Source of the DNA: a cyanobiont of Ornithocercus magnificus | Lineage (GTDB): Bacteria > Cyanobacteriota > Cyanobacteriia > PCC-6307 > Cyanobiaceae | Length of the DNA: 64,000 nt | Assembly: GCA_007996965.1 (NCBI GenBank) | Contig: BIMP01000001.1 | Coordinates: 806,001-870,000, forward strand | Direction of reading: 5' to 3' | Shown: positions 40,715 through 50,433 of the stretch, in pieces | Position numbering within the stretch: position 1 is the first letter of the stretch | Layout: each line of letters starts with the position of its first letter | Made by a program: the position numbers and the translations under genes | The notes under the pieces: generated by a model | The model's input: only the letters and a program-made list of their open reading frames with translations | Database searches by the model: none | What the model was told of the DNA's origin: nothing

Positions 40715-41578
40715 ATGCAGGCTATTCATTGGTATCCTGGTCATATTGCTAGGGCAAAGCAGCAGCTAAGCCATCACATTGACAAGGTTGATCTAGTAAT
40801 TGAGGTACGAGATGCTCGCATTCCTCTAGCAACTGGGCATCCCCATCTACAGCGTTGGATTTGTGACAAGCAGCACTTGCTTGTAATCAACCGTCTTGAC
40901 ATGATTACTGCTAGTGCTCGTCAAGCTTGGGATTGTTGGTTCCGTAACCATGGCGAGAATCCACGCTGGTGCAATGCCCGCGCTGGAGTAGGGGTCAAGC
41001 AAATACAGCAAGCGGCAATTCGTACTGGCAACCACGTTAACGAACGTCGTCGTCGCCGTGGCATGCTACCACGACCAGTACGTGCATTAACTCTTGGATT
41101 TCCCAACGTAGGCAAATCAGCCTTAATTAATCGCCTAGTACGGCAGCGGGTGGTTGCTAGCTCAAGACGTGCTGGTGTCACGCGCGCACTGCACTGGGTA
41201 AGAATTGGCCAGGAGCTAGATCTGCTAGATGCACCAGGAGTTCTACCACCACGGCTCAACGATCAACAAGCTGCGCTGTATCTTGCCCTTTGTGACGATA
41301 TAGGCCAAGGAGCTTATGACGATGAGCTGGTAGCACAGGCACTGCTAGTGCTGTTACAGCAACTTAACCAAGATAATAATGCTGGTGTTGACACCAACCT
41401 GATAGAGGCTCGCTATGGTGTAGCGTTAGTTAACGGAGTCATCGATCCGAAGCCCTGGTTGACAGCAGCAGCAGAGCGACATACAACGTCCAACATAAGA
41501 CGGATGGCACAGAAACTGCTAAATGATTTTCGTTGCCTTGCTCTAGGCCCTATAGCTTTGGAACTGCCACCCAAATAA
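40715..41578 (+). CDS. rbgA: Ribosome biogenesis GTPase, RbgA/YlqF type
   Basis: 287 residues; a circularly permuted GTPase with motif order G4-G5-G1-G2-G3, needed for late 50S assembly. G4 is VINRLDM, G1 GFPNVGKSALINRL, G3 DAPGVLPP. MQAIHWYPGHIARAKQQL is the standard N-terminus and sets the ATG at 40715. It sits between the Usp gene and rluD, 34 bp from the latter. Confidence 0.94.
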   Translation: MQAIHWYPGHIARAKQQLSHHIDKVDLVIEVRDARIPLATGHPHLQRWICDKQHLLVINRLDMITASARQAWDCWFRNHGENPRWCNARAGVGVKQIQQAAIRTGNHVNERRRRRGMLPRPVRALTLGFPNVGKSALINRLVRQRVVASSRRAGVTRALHWVRIGQELDLLDAPGVLPPRLNDQQAALYLALCDDIGQGAYDDELVAQALLVLLQQLNQDNNAGVDTNLIEARYGVALVNGVIDPKPWLTAAAERHTTSNIRRMAQKLLNDFRCLALGPIALELPPK

Positions 41579-41612
41579 GGCTACATAATCATATAACACC
41601 ACAAAGTCAAGC

Positions 41613-42557
41613 ATGTCATTTGGCCAGGGCGAGGGTGAGTTAGTAATACTGCGATACCCAAAGCCACTGCCAATGCGTCTAGATCGTTGGCTGACTAGTC
41701 AACGACAGGAGCAAAGCCGAGCACGGATTCAGAAACTTATTAGTGCTGGCTATGTTCAGGTTAACGGTGTCACTAGTCGTGCCAAGACTCCGTTACGTCA
41801 GGGGGATAAGGTGCAATTTTGGATGCCACCACCAGAACCAGTCCCGCACCTGAAGTCCGAGCCAATGGATCTTGATGTGATTTTTGAAGACACACATCTA
41901 ATTGTTATCAACAAACCGGCAGGAATTGCTGTGCATCCAGCTCCTGGCAATAAAAACGGCACACTAGTCAACGGCCTATTGCATCACTGCTCTGACTTAC
42001 CAGGTATCAGTGGTGAACGCCGGCCTGGCATCGTGCATCGTTTAGACAAGGATACCACCGGTTGCATAGTGGTTGCCAAGAGTCAGCAAGCATTAGTGCA
42101 ACTGCAGCGGCAAATTCAGGCACGGATAGCTGCTCGCGAGTACCTTGCAGTAGTTCATGGAGTTCCGCAGGGGAATAGCGGTGAAATTGTAACAGACATC
42201 GGGCGCCACCCTGTCGACCGCAAGAAATATGCTGTTGTAGACAGAGGGCATGGCCGTTATGCGTGCACCTACTGGCAACTAGTTGAGCGGCTTGGCAATT
42301 ACTCGCTCCTACATTTCAAGCTCGATACTGGGCGGACTCACCAGATTCGAGTGCACTGTGCTCACATAAATCATCCAGTAGTTGGCGATCCTATGTACAG
42401 CCGCTGTTATAAATTGCCTATTAAGCTGTCTGGCCAGATGCTTCATGCTGTGCAACTAAGCCTAAACCACCCAATCATAGGGCAGCGTATGGTGTTTAGA
42501 GCACCACTACCAGATCAAATGGCAAGATTTTTAAAGACAGCGCAAAGATCTAGATGA
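41613..42557 (+). CDS. rluD: 23S rRNA/tRNA pseudouridine synthase, RluD family
   Basis: 314 residues with an N-terminal S4 RNA-binding domain (about residues 20-80, LISAGYVQVNGV) and the RluA-type catalytic domain with RLDKDTTGCIVVAK (the catalytic Asp). The C-terminal end HINHPVVGDPMYS and LHAVQLSLNHP match RluD. It isomerises uridines in 23S rRNA helix 69 if orthologous to RluD. The exact target is not provable from sequence. Confidence 0.92.
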   Translation: MSFGQGEGELVILRYPKPLPMRLDRWLTSQRQEQSRARIQKLISAGYVQVNGVTSRAKTPLRQGDKVQFWMPPPEPVPHLKSEPMDLDVIFEDTHLIVINKPAGIAVHPAPGNKNGTLVNGLLHHCSDLPGISGERRPGIVHRLDKDTTGCIVVAKSQQALVQLQRQIQARIAAREYLAVVHGVPQGNSGEIVTDIGRHPVDRKKYAVVDRGHGRYACTYWQLVERLGNYSLLHFKLDTGRTHQIRVHCAHINHPVVGDPMYSRCYKLPIKLSGQMLHAVQLSLNHPIIGQRMVFRAPLPDQMARFLKTAQRSR

Positions 42558-43417
42558 GGATCCTATCTACACCTTAGTAGCTGAAACAATCGGTACCTTT
42601 ACTAGCCTAGTAACTAGTTCTCTAAATTCTAGAACCACTACCATTTATTTAGTCTTAAACACTAACTTTGTGCACTAGATCTAGTATTGTTACAGACTCT
42701 CTAAACTAGATAATTAATTCTATAACAACTAGCGCTAAGTGCTATAACCTAGTAGTTGCAATACTTAATGGGTGCAGTAAAACTGCTGTCCTTAAATCTT
42801 AACCTGAAGACTGTGAGTGTAAAATTCTGCACAAGCCTCTTAGAAACATGTTGCTCTGTCTCTAAACTTTTGTACACTCGGTAAATTGCCGCTGCATCGG
42901 TTATACCTTGATAGGATTGTAGTCTCCCAACATATCGAGCAGGCAGTAACTCTTAACATTCAAAGTTGACCGCATAATCATAATTGGGTCTTAAGCATGT
43001 TAGGAAAGCCTTCCTTGCCATACAAACTTACCCCACCTTAGTGACCAAGAGCGTAAGCTAACTGCGGTCTCTAGGCAACAATTTCTGCAGCAGTTGTCTA
43101 GTGAGGAGTACTACAAGACCGTGCAGTGGCTGTACTGTCGCAGCAACCTATGCAACAACCAAGTGCCAGATTCCTAGATTCAGCTCTAAGATTTGAGCTG
43201 TCCGGTATTCATCTCTTAATCGCTAGAGAGCACAGACAGCAAAAATCTCTAAACCTCAGGCATAATCCTAGAGTGTGTCGAGCGATTACCCATCATGAAA
43301 TATTGTTCACGTACAATGGTCTTGCACATAGACTCACCTAACCAGATGACACACACTAACTCTGCGCTGAATGGAGTCCTGGCCCTAATTATCTAGAAAT
43401 TTAAAGGATTTAACAGA
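42558..43417. other. 860-bp gap upstream of relA/spoT, no gene recognised
   Basis: The longest gene-free stretch in the window. It contains many CTAG-rich words, a 12-nt palindrome ACTAGATCTAGT near 42674 and a 57-codon open stretch without a start codon (43004-43177). No RNase P RNA, tmRNA, SRP RNA or tRNA signature was found. Part presumably holds the promoter for the downstream gene. Confidence 0.5.
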
Positions 43418-45718
43418 GTGTACTCCGCTCTACAGCAAATTGACTCTGACCCATGTACTCTCCGGTCGACTAATGACTATGGGATTGAGCTTCCGGACTG
43501 GCTAAGGCAAATAGTCAAATCAGCTTCTCGAGAAACTCGGGGTCAAGAACCTGCTGATACTGAAATGCTTATAGCAACCGCCTTCGAGATTGCTTTCAGG
43601 TTACACGAAGGCCAGTACCGTGTAAGTGGCGATCCTTACATAGTTCATCCAGTTGCTGTTGCTGGCCTGCTGCGTGACATTGGTGCCAGTCCTCGTGTTG
43701 TAGCTGCTGGCTTCTTGCACGATGTGATTGAGGATACAGACATAACTCCTATCCAACTTGGGGATGTTTTTGGAGCAGAGGTACGTACTCTCGTAGAAGG
43801 AGTCACTAAACTTGGAGGAATTCACTTCACTAACCGTATTGAAGCCCAAGCGGACAATCTGAGACGGATGTTCTTAGCTATGGCAAGTGATATACGGGTT
43901 GTTCTTGTGAAGTTAGCGGACCGGCTGCATAACATGCGTACACTCGGTTCCTTGCAATCTGATAAGCGGCAGCGCATTGCTCGTGAAACTCGAGAGATTT
44001 ATGCACCTCTAGCAAACCGACTTGGCATTGGTCGCTTTAAGTGGGAACTTGAGGATCTTGCTTTCAAGATGCTCGAGCCAGATGCTTTTCGTGAGATTCA
44101 GCAGCAAGTTGCTAGTAAACGTAGTGAGCGGGAAAAACGACTTACGAAAACTGTGCAGATTTTGAAAGAACGTTTAGCCATAGCAAATCTTGACCAGTGC
44201 GAGGTTAGTGGGCGCCCAAAACACCTCTACGGAATCTGGAGCAAGATGCAACGTCAGCAAAAAGCCTTCCGTGAGATTTACGATGTGGCTGCTCTAAGAA
44301 TCATCACACCATCAGTTGAGAGCTGCTATCGGGCTCTAGCAGTAGTACATGATACTTTTCGGCCAATACCCGGACGCTTTAAGGACTATATAGGCTTACC
44401 AAAGCCAAATGGCTACCAATCACTACACACTGCAGTTATTGGTCGCCACCGCCCTATTGAAGTCCAGATTCGGACTGCTGAGATGCATCGCATGGCAGAG
44501 TTCGGCATTGCTGCACACTGGAAATATAAGGAGGGTGGTTCACCAGCAAGCGGTAAAGCTGAACGCTTCAACTGGCTACGGCAGCTTGTAGAGTGGCAAC
44601 AAGAAGGAGGTAGTGATGATCATAGCGACTATCTAGCTTCAGTCAAAGAAGACTTATTTGATGAAGAGGTTTTTGTATTTACTCCCAGGGGAGATGTAGT
44701 TGGTCTACGAAAGGGATCTACAGCTGTAGACTTTGCCTACCGGATTCACTCTGAAGTAGGCAACCACTGTTATGGCGTGCGTATTAATGACAGGCTTTGT
44801 CCTCTAAGAATGACTCTCCGAAATGGCGATTTTGTCCGAATACTTACTAGCAAGACAGCTCACCCTAATCTTGATTGGCTAAACTTTGTTGCCACGCCCA
44901 CTGCACGTAACCGTATTCGACAGTGGTACAAGTGCAGCCATCGCCATGAGAAGATAAGGCGTGGTCGAGAACTCCTCGAGCGTGAGCTAGGACGCAGTGG
45001 ATTGCAATCTTTGCTTACAAGTGAGGTAATGATACACGTGGCAGAAAGATGTAGTCTTGACAATGTTGATGATCTTTTTGCTGCACTCGGCTTCGGCGCA
45101 GTGACCCTCCAGCAAATACTCAACCGCCTAAGAGAGCGTATATACCTTCAAGCTTTGAGCCATAAACATGGTTCGGATCAGCAAAGTGAGACTACTAACT
45201 ATGTGGTGCAGAAACTAGCAGTGAAAAGGAAAGAGGCTATACTATCGCGCAAGTACTCAATAGACACTGCGCCACAAATTATTGGTGTTGAGGGTCTTGA
45301 CTATCAGCTTGGCAGTTGCTGTTGCCCACTTCCTGGTGATGTGATTATTGGTGTTATCAACCTAGAGAAATACGATATCACTATTCACCGATATGACTGC
45401 GGTAGTATAGTAGATATCCCCAACGAATATCGGCTACCTGTAGACTGGAATCCTGACATTACGCTAACCAAAGATAAGTTTCCTGCACGTCTGCGTATTG
45501 AGGTGATAGACCGGGTAGGCATTCTTAAAGATATTCTCGTGCGCCTTTCAGATGGACGCATCAATGTAAGCGATGCGCGCGTACGTACAGCATTCAACAG
45601 CCCTGCAAAGATCGATTTGCATGTTGAACTTGAGAGCGTTGCACAGCTCACACGCACAATGTGCCAGATTCGTGCAATGGCTGATGTCCTTGATATCGCT
45701 CGTGCCGGTATTAGCTAG
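43418..45718 (+). CDS. spoT: Bifunctional (p)ppGpp synthetase/hydrolase (Rel/SpoT)
   Basis: 766 residues; controls the stringent alarmone. Domains in order: HD hydrolase with FLHDVIEDTD (His101-Asp102) and LADRLHNMRT; synthetase with RFKDYIGLPKPNGYQSLHT; TGS (FVFTPRGDVVGLRKGSTAVD); and a C-terminal ACT domain (RIEVIDRVGILKDILV). Both the HD and synthetase signatures are intact, so the protein should both make and destroy (p)ppGpp. It starts at a GTG (43418) with AAGGA upstream. It follows the longest gap of the window. Confidence 0.96.
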   Translation: MYSALQQIDSDPCTLRSTNDYGIELPDWLRQIVKSASRETRGQEPADTEMLIATAFEIAFRLHEGQYRVSGDPYIVHPVAVAGLLRDIGASPRVVAAGFLHDVIEDTDITPIQLGDVFGAEVRTLVEGVTKLGGIHFTNRIEAQADNLRRMFLAMASDIRVVLVKLADRLHNMRTLGSLQSDKRQRIARETREIYAPLANRLGIGRFKWELEDLAFKMLEPDAFREIQQQVASKRSEREKRLTKTVQILKERLAIANLDQCEVSGRPKHLYGIWSKMQRQQKAFREIYDVAALRIITPSVESCYRALAVVHDTFRPIPGRFKDYIGLPKPNGYQSLHTAVIGRHRPIEVQIRTAEMHRMAEFGIAAHWKYKEGGSPASGKAERFNWLRQLVEWQQEGGSDDHSDYLASVKEDLFDEEVFVFTPRGDVVGLRKGSTAVDFAYRIHSEVGNHCYGVRINDRLCPLRMTLRNGDFVRILTSKTAHPNLDWLNFVATPTARNRIRQWYKCSHRHEKIRRGRELLERELGRSGLQSLLTSEVMIHVAERCSLDNVDDLFAALGFGAVTLQQILNRLRERIYLQALSHKHGSDQQSETTNYVVQKLAVKRKEAILSRKYSIDTAPQIIGVEGLDYQLGSCCCPLPGDVIIGVINLEKYDITIHRYDCGSIVDIPNEYRLPVDWNPDITLTKDKFPARLRIEVIDRVGILKDILVRLSDGRINVSDARVRTAFNSPAKIDLHVELESVAQLTRTMCQIRAMADVLDIARAGIS

Positions 45719-45952
45719 CAATTAAAAATCGTTCTATAATAGACAGAAAGGTTCAGACAAGGCTAATTTGGCCGACTACAGTACCTTAGAAGCATGACGA
45801 ACGTGGTAAGCCTTAGCAGGAGCACTGTTAGACATTACTCTCACAGCTAGTAGAGGGTTTGCCTAGACTTCTCTATGTTGTAGGACTACTTTTTTGATGA
45901 TGTGTGATTCGCTGCATACACTTATGCCTAAAGACAAAACTGGTACCACTCA

Positions 45953-47410
45953 ATGTGCCACATTTCTTCACTAGCTTTTCAGCCATTCATCGAAGAGCTA
46001 GGAGAAAAATTCTGGGATATTGTTGAGCCTGCAATATTCCCTTGTTCACAACTGCGGTTTCGCAATAACTTCGTTTTAGAGCAGCTTGGCCTTAACTGTT
46101 ATGCTGTCACTGATAGCGAGATAGAAGCCGCATTTGGCAGATTCGAAGGACGGGCACCACTGCTAGCTCTGCGCTATCATGGTTACCAGCTTGGTACCTA
46201 TAACCCATCTCTTGGCGATGGTCGTGGCTTTCTCTATGGCCAGCTAGCTGATACTAGGGGCAACCTGCAAGACCTAAGCACCAAGGGCTCTGGTACTACT
46301 CCTTGGAGCCGTGGTGGTGATGGCCGTCTAACCCTTAAGGGAGGAGTGCGCGAGATAATTGCTAGCGAGGCACTTCACCGCCTCGGCGTTACTACAAGTC
46401 GAACACTCTCGCTGGTCGAGACTGGCGAAGAGCTCTGGCGAGGAGATGAATCTTCTCCTGCCCGTGGCTCAGTAATGGTTCGTATTGCACGTACCCACCT
46501 CCGCTTTGGCACTTGTGAACGCCTCCTCTACCAAAATGATTCACAGGGCTTGGAAAGACTTCTACTTTTTGTGATTGCGCTCTACTACCCTGAAGTCGCA
46601 GCTGTGTATCCGGCAGACTGTTCTAGTAAAGCAGCTCTCGAGCGACATTTAGTGGCATTTTATGCTGAGCTAGTTAATCGAGTGGCAAAGCTTGCTGCAG
46701 AATGGATGGTAGCAGGATTCACCCACGGTGTGCTTAACACCGACAATATGTCTTTGGCAGGTGAGGGCCTTGATTATGGTCCCTACGCATTTCTCAATCG
46801 CTGGGATCCCAAATTTACTGCCACACACTTTGACCAAACCGGTCTCTATGCTTATGGACAACAGCCAACAATTTGTCGGCACAATCTGCGGCTGCTCCAA
46901 GAACCATTGACAATGTTGCTACCGAAAGAGTTGATGGAGGAGCATCTAGAACAGTTCACTAACATCTACGAGCAGCATCATAGAATTTGTTTTCTCCGTC
47001 GATTGGGCCTGACATCAGATTTTGCTACTGAGGGCAAGGAGCTGATAGCTGCCACACTTAACTTGCTCGCAAAGTGGCCAGTGGACTACGGACGATTTTT
47101 CTCTGGACTTGCCAAACATGTATCTGCGGACGGTATCCCTGACAAGTTCGAATCTCTATTGCCTTTTCTGAGCAAAGTTCCAGAGCCTACGCGAGAATCT
47201 TGGCTCTACTGGCGTGATACTTGGTTATACCAATTACGCCAGCTTTCACCCTCAGATAATTCCAGGAAGGCAGTTGCAAATCGCCTACAGCGCTGGAACC
47301 TTCCACATGTACCTAACAGATCTTTAATTGAGGATCTCTGGCAAGCAATCGATGAATATGATGACTGGAGGCCTCTTAAGAACTGGTTGACGGAAGTCAT
47401 GATAAGTTAG
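45953..47410 (+). CDS. selO: Protein adenylyltransferase SelO (YdiU)
   Basis: 485-residue SelO pseudokinase-fold enzyme that transfers AMP from ATP to Ser/Thr/Tyr of target proteins. Signature stretches: DLSTKGSGTTPWSRGGDGRL, GVREIIASEALHRLGVTT, HGVLNTDNMSLAGEGLDYGP and RWDPKFTATHFDQTGLYAYG. The C-terminus lacks the Sec/Cys tail of animal SelO, as in other bacteria. In Escherichia coli it acts on redox proteins including glutaredoxin. It overlaps the DUF2062 gene by 4 bp tail to tail. A TATAAT at 45735-45740 is a possible promoter. Confidence 0.95.
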   Translation: MCHISSLAFQPFIEELGEKFWDIVEPAIFPCSQLRFRNNFVLEQLGLNCYAVTDSEIEAAFGRFEGRAPLLALRYHGYQLGTYNPSLGDGRGFLYGQLADTRGNLQDLSTKGSGTTPWSRGGDGRLTLKGGVREIIASEALHRLGVTTSRTLSLVETGEELWRGDESSPARGSVMVRIARTHLRFGTCERLLYQNDSQGLERLLLFVIALYYPEVAAVYPADCSSKAALERHLVAFYAELVNRVAKLAAEWMVAGFTHGVLNTDNMSLAGEGLDYGPYAFLNRWDPKFTATHFDQTGLYAYGQQPTICRHNLRLLQEPLTMLLPKELMEEHLEQFTNIYEQHHRICFLRRLGLTSDFATEGKELIAATLNLLAKWPVDYGRFFSGLAKHVSADGIPDKFESLLPFLSKVPEPTRESWLYWRDTWLYQLRQLSPSDNSRKAVANRLQRWNLPHVPNRSLIEDLWQAIDEYDDWRPLKNWLTEVMIS

Positions 47411-47862
47411 TGTGGGCGAACCACTGCAGCACTATTACGTCGGAATAGCACATAGGCTACTAATCCAAGACTGATCGAGGCGGTAACTGCTACTACACTA
47501 GACCCTAGGAATAGCCTGCTGCTAAAGATCCAGCCTATTCTCCAGAACTTATCTATGCTAATTGTATCCAAGTCTGGCAATGATTTACTGCCAGTCAGTG
47601 CTTCTCCAACTCTATAGTTAAACCAGTACAATGGAATATAAGTAAACGGGTTGCTAACAAGCGTTCCTGCTGCGGCCAGCAGACGATTTCCACGTAGAAG
47701 ATTGGCTACAACAATGCTGAAAATGATCTGGAACCCAAAGAGAGGAAAACAGCCGCAGAAAACTCCTGCACCTAAACCACGAGCACGCTGTCCTGCAGTT
47801 CCACCTTGTTGCCAGAGGTAATTGTGTACCCGGTGACTAATAGCCTTTCGCAATGGGTACAT
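47407..47862 (-). CDS. DUF2062 membrane protein
   Basis: 151 residues from the ATG at 47862 (MYPLRKAISHRVHNYLWQQG). The DUF2062 signature GVFCGCFPLFGFQ, NPFTYIPLYWFNYRVGE and two or three hydrophobic helices (about residues 45-65 and 120-145) are present. It is an integral membrane protein of unknown activity found beside lipid A or cell-envelope genes in other bacteria. A start at 47913 would add 17 residues and nearly touch mnmE. It ends inside selO (4-bp overlap). Confidence 0.82.
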   Translation of the reverse strand: MYPLRKAISHRVHNYLWQQGGTAGQRARGLGAGVFCGCFPLFGFQIIFSIVVANLLRGNRLLAAAGTLVSNPFTYIPLYWFNYRVGEALTGSKSLPDLDTISIDKFWRIGWIFSSRLFLGSSVVAVTASISLGLVAYVLFRRNSAAVVRPH

Positions 47863-47945
47863 AACTGCTCCAGACTCCAACACGAGTAGATCAGGGCAAT
47901 CGTAGGAAAGCAAGGTGCATGGGACCTGAGAGTGGAGGAAGAGTG

Positions 47946-49319
47946 ATGAGCGGACAGCTTACAGCTGAAGCAACTATCGCAGCAGTAGCTACCGCTGTTG
48001 CTCCTGGACAGGGAAGCATCGCTATAGTGCGTATCTCTGGCCCAAAAGCTGAGGCCACAGGACGAGCCGTAGTGCGAGTTCCTGGAAGCCAAAGCTGGGA
48101 CAGTCACCGTGTCCTCTACGGGCATGTTTTGGCAGCTAAAGGATCTGAGCGCCTCGATGAAGTGCTTTTATTGCTAATGCGAGCCCCGCGAAGCTTTACA
48201 GGTGAGGATGTTGTAGAGATACACTGCCACGGTGGCATCATAGCAGTACAGGCAGTATTGGAGCGGGTACTCAATCAGCCTGGAGTTCGACGAGCACTGC
48301 CTGGCGAGTTTAGCCAGCGAGCAGTACTTAATGGCAGGCTAAGCCTAACTCAAGCTGAGGCCATAAGTGATCTGGTAGCTGCTCGTAGTCGACGTGCAGC
48401 CCGCATGGCTCTTGCAGTTATGGATGGCGGTATACAGGCACGTGTCAATGTTTTGCGTGACCGGCTTCTGGAGCAGCTAAGCCAACTAGAAGCAAGGATT
48501 GATTTTGAGGAGAATCTGCCGCCGCTAAACAGTAAAGCTGTGCTGCGAGAATTGTGTTCTGTACGTGTTGATCTTGAAGAGTTGGTTGCTGATGCTAATC
48601 GCGGTAGATCAGTACGGCAAGGACTGCGTATTGCCCTTATTGGACGTCCAAATGTAGGAAAGAGCTCGCTGCTTAACCGCCTCAGTAGACGGGAGCGAGC
48701 AATTGTCACTGATCTGCCTGGGACAACACGTGACCTACTTGAAAGCGAAATTGTACTTGATGGAGTCCCCGTCGTGCTCCTAGACACTGCCGGCATCCAT
48801 CACACTGATAATGCAGTTGAGCGCCTAGGTATTGCGCGGAGCCTAGCAGCTATTGATAGTGCTGATCTCGTAGTTTTAGTAGTCGATCTTCAACAAGGCT
48901 GGACAGCGGAAGATACCAGACTACTCCAAAACATTCCTGGGGAAATCCCTGTGTTGATTGTTGGTAATAAGGTTGACTTGGTAGGTACTGCCACTAGCAC
49001 AAACATACAGTTTGATGTTTCTCTAAGTGCAGTTACTGGCGCGGGAGAAAATGAGCTTGTGCATGCAATCTTACAACGTTGCGGCGCACTTCATGATCAA
49101 TCTCTTTTATTAGCGTTGAACGATCGACAGCAAGACCTAGCAACCACAGCTATTCAGGCCCTGCAGAGAAGTGAAGTAACAGCAACCGAGCAGTTGCCTT
49201 GGGATTTTTGGAGTATAGATCTGAGACAGGCAATACACAGCCTTGGGGAAATTACAGGGCAAGAACTCACCGAGTCGGTACTTGAACGTATCTTTTCCCA
49301 CTTCTGCATCGGCAAGTAA
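47946..49319 (+). CDS. mnmE: tRNA uridine-5-carboxymethylaminomethyl modification GTPase
   Basis: 457 residues; with MnmG it modifies U34 of several tRNAs. The N-terminal folate-binding domain (IAAVATAVAPGQGSIAIVRISG), the inserted G domain (GRPNVGKSSLLN, DTAGIHH, GNKVD) and the C-terminal CIGK tetrapeptide are all present. The ATG at 47946 has a strong GGAGG 7 nt upstream; an ATG at 47919 is less likely. It diverges from the DUF2062 gene. Confidence 0.97.
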   Translation: MSGQLTAEATIAAVATAVAPGQGSIAIVRISGPKAEATGRAVVRVPGSQSWDSHRVLYGHVLAAKGSERLDEVLLLLMRAPRSFTGEDVVEIHCHGGIIAVQAVLERVLNQPGVRRALPGEFSQRAVLNGRLSLTQAEAISDLVAARSRRAARMALAVMDGGIQARVNVLRDRLLEQLSQLEARIDFEENLPPLNSKAVLRELCSVRVDLEELVADANRGRSVRQGLRIALIGRPNVGKSSLLNRLSRRERAIVTDLPGTTRDLLESEIVLDGVPVVLLDTAGIHHTDNAVERLGIARSLAAIDSADLVVLVVDLQQGWTAEDTRLLQNIPGEIPVLIVGNKVDLVGTATSTNIQFDVSLSAVTGAGENELVHAILQRCGALHDQSLLLALNDRQQDLATTAIQALQRSEVTATEQLPWDFWSIDLRQAIHSLGEITGQELTESVLERIFSHFCIGK

Positions 49320-49413
49320 ACCTGTGCAATGTAGTGTGCTACAGCACCTAAACCTCTTTTGCAAGGCTTTGGGCAGAGGACTATAGCTGCATATCCCCAC
49401 TCCAAGAACCAAT

Positions 49414-50316
49414 ATGATCGAAAATCACTTTACTCTGACTCCACAGCTACTGCAGCAACTTGAACTCTGGCTGCACGAGGACCTTGGTCGTGGTGACCTG
49501 ACTGCTCCAGCTCTCCGAAATAGGTGTGGGCAAGCGCACTGGATTGCTGGCGCTACCGGTATTTTTTGTGGTGGCGTGCTAGTTAAACCCCTATTTCAGT
49601 TGCTGGATCCTGCAGTCGATGTAAAATATGAAGTAGCTGACGGCTCCTCTATAGTAGCGGGCCAGCGTTTGCTGACACTCTTTGGTGAAGCAGCAGCTCT
49701 AGCAGCCGGTGAGCGCACCGCCCTAAATCTCGCCATGCGGTTGTCAGGAATAGCTACAACCACGTCAGCGCTGGTACAACAGCTAAGTGGAACCGGCGTG
49801 CAATTGGTAGATACTCGTAAGACTACTCCCGGGCTACGAACCCTTGAGAAATATGCCGTCCGCTGTGGCGGTGGTGGCAATCACCGCATGGGACTTGATG
49901 ATACAGCAATGCTCAAGGAAAATCACTTGGCTTGGGCTGGTGGTATTTCGGCAGCAGTGACAGCAGTACGCCATGAGGCTCCCTGGTCAGTGCATCTGAT
50001 AGTCGAGGCTGAGACCGATAGTGAGGCTAGGGCGGCAGTATTGGCAGGAGCCGATGGGCTTCTACTTGATGGGTTTAGCCCTAGCCAACTTAGGGTTTTA
50101 GTGCCAGTCTTGCGTCGACTGGCTAGCAAGCGACGTGAGGGGCCTATAGCACTTGAGGCCTCAGGAGTAGATATAGTACAACTCAAAGCCTACAGTAACA
50201 CTGGAGTGGATCTAATTTCCTCAAGTGCACCAACCAGCCGCAGTTCCTGGCTGGATTTGAGTATGCGCTTTGAGAAGCTTGGCCAGTACACAGCATGTAC
50301 TAGTGGGGGGGGGTAA
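49414..50316 (+). CDS. nadC: Quinolinate phosphoribosyltransferase (nicotinate-nucleotide pyrophosphorylase)
   Basis: 300 residues; makes nicotinate mononucleotide from quinolinate and PRPP in de novo NAD synthesis. LHEDLGRGDLT, DTRKTTPGLR, KYAVRCGGGGNHRMGLDD and IVEAETDSEA are the family motifs. The C-terminal end YTACTSGGG is encoded by a run of nine G (50305-50313) directly before the TAA, so a slippage there would change the end of the protein. 117 bp precede argS. Confidence 0.96.
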   Translation: MIENHFTLTPQLLQQLELWLHEDLGRGDLTAPALRNRCGQAHWIAGATGIFCGGVLVKPLFQLLDPAVDVKYEVADGSSIVAGQRLLTLFGEAAALAAGERTALNLAMRLSGIATTTSALVQQLSGTGVQLVDTRKTTPGLRTLEKYAVRCGGGGNHRMGLDDTAMLKENHLAWAGGISAAVTAVRHEAPWSVHLIVEAETDSEARAAVLAGADGLLLDGFSPSQLRVLVPVLRRLASKRREGPIALEASGVDIVQLKAYSNTGVDLISSSAPTSRSSWLDLSMRFEKLGQYTACTSGGG

Positions 50317-50433
50317 TGCATTGAGCATTTAGACTGCGTGCAAAGCCCAAGATAGATATCACTGGGCTGGCAGGGTAGAAGACACTTCAAAGAGAGATAA
50401 TCGACCAAGTTCAGGTCTTGCAATTTTGGTACT

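Noticed and set aside
43126-43341. A 71-residue open frame in the gap before relA/spoT
   Set aside because: No Shine-Dalgarno sequence or recognised domain, biased composition, and it overlaps another equally open frame; support is too weak for a gene.
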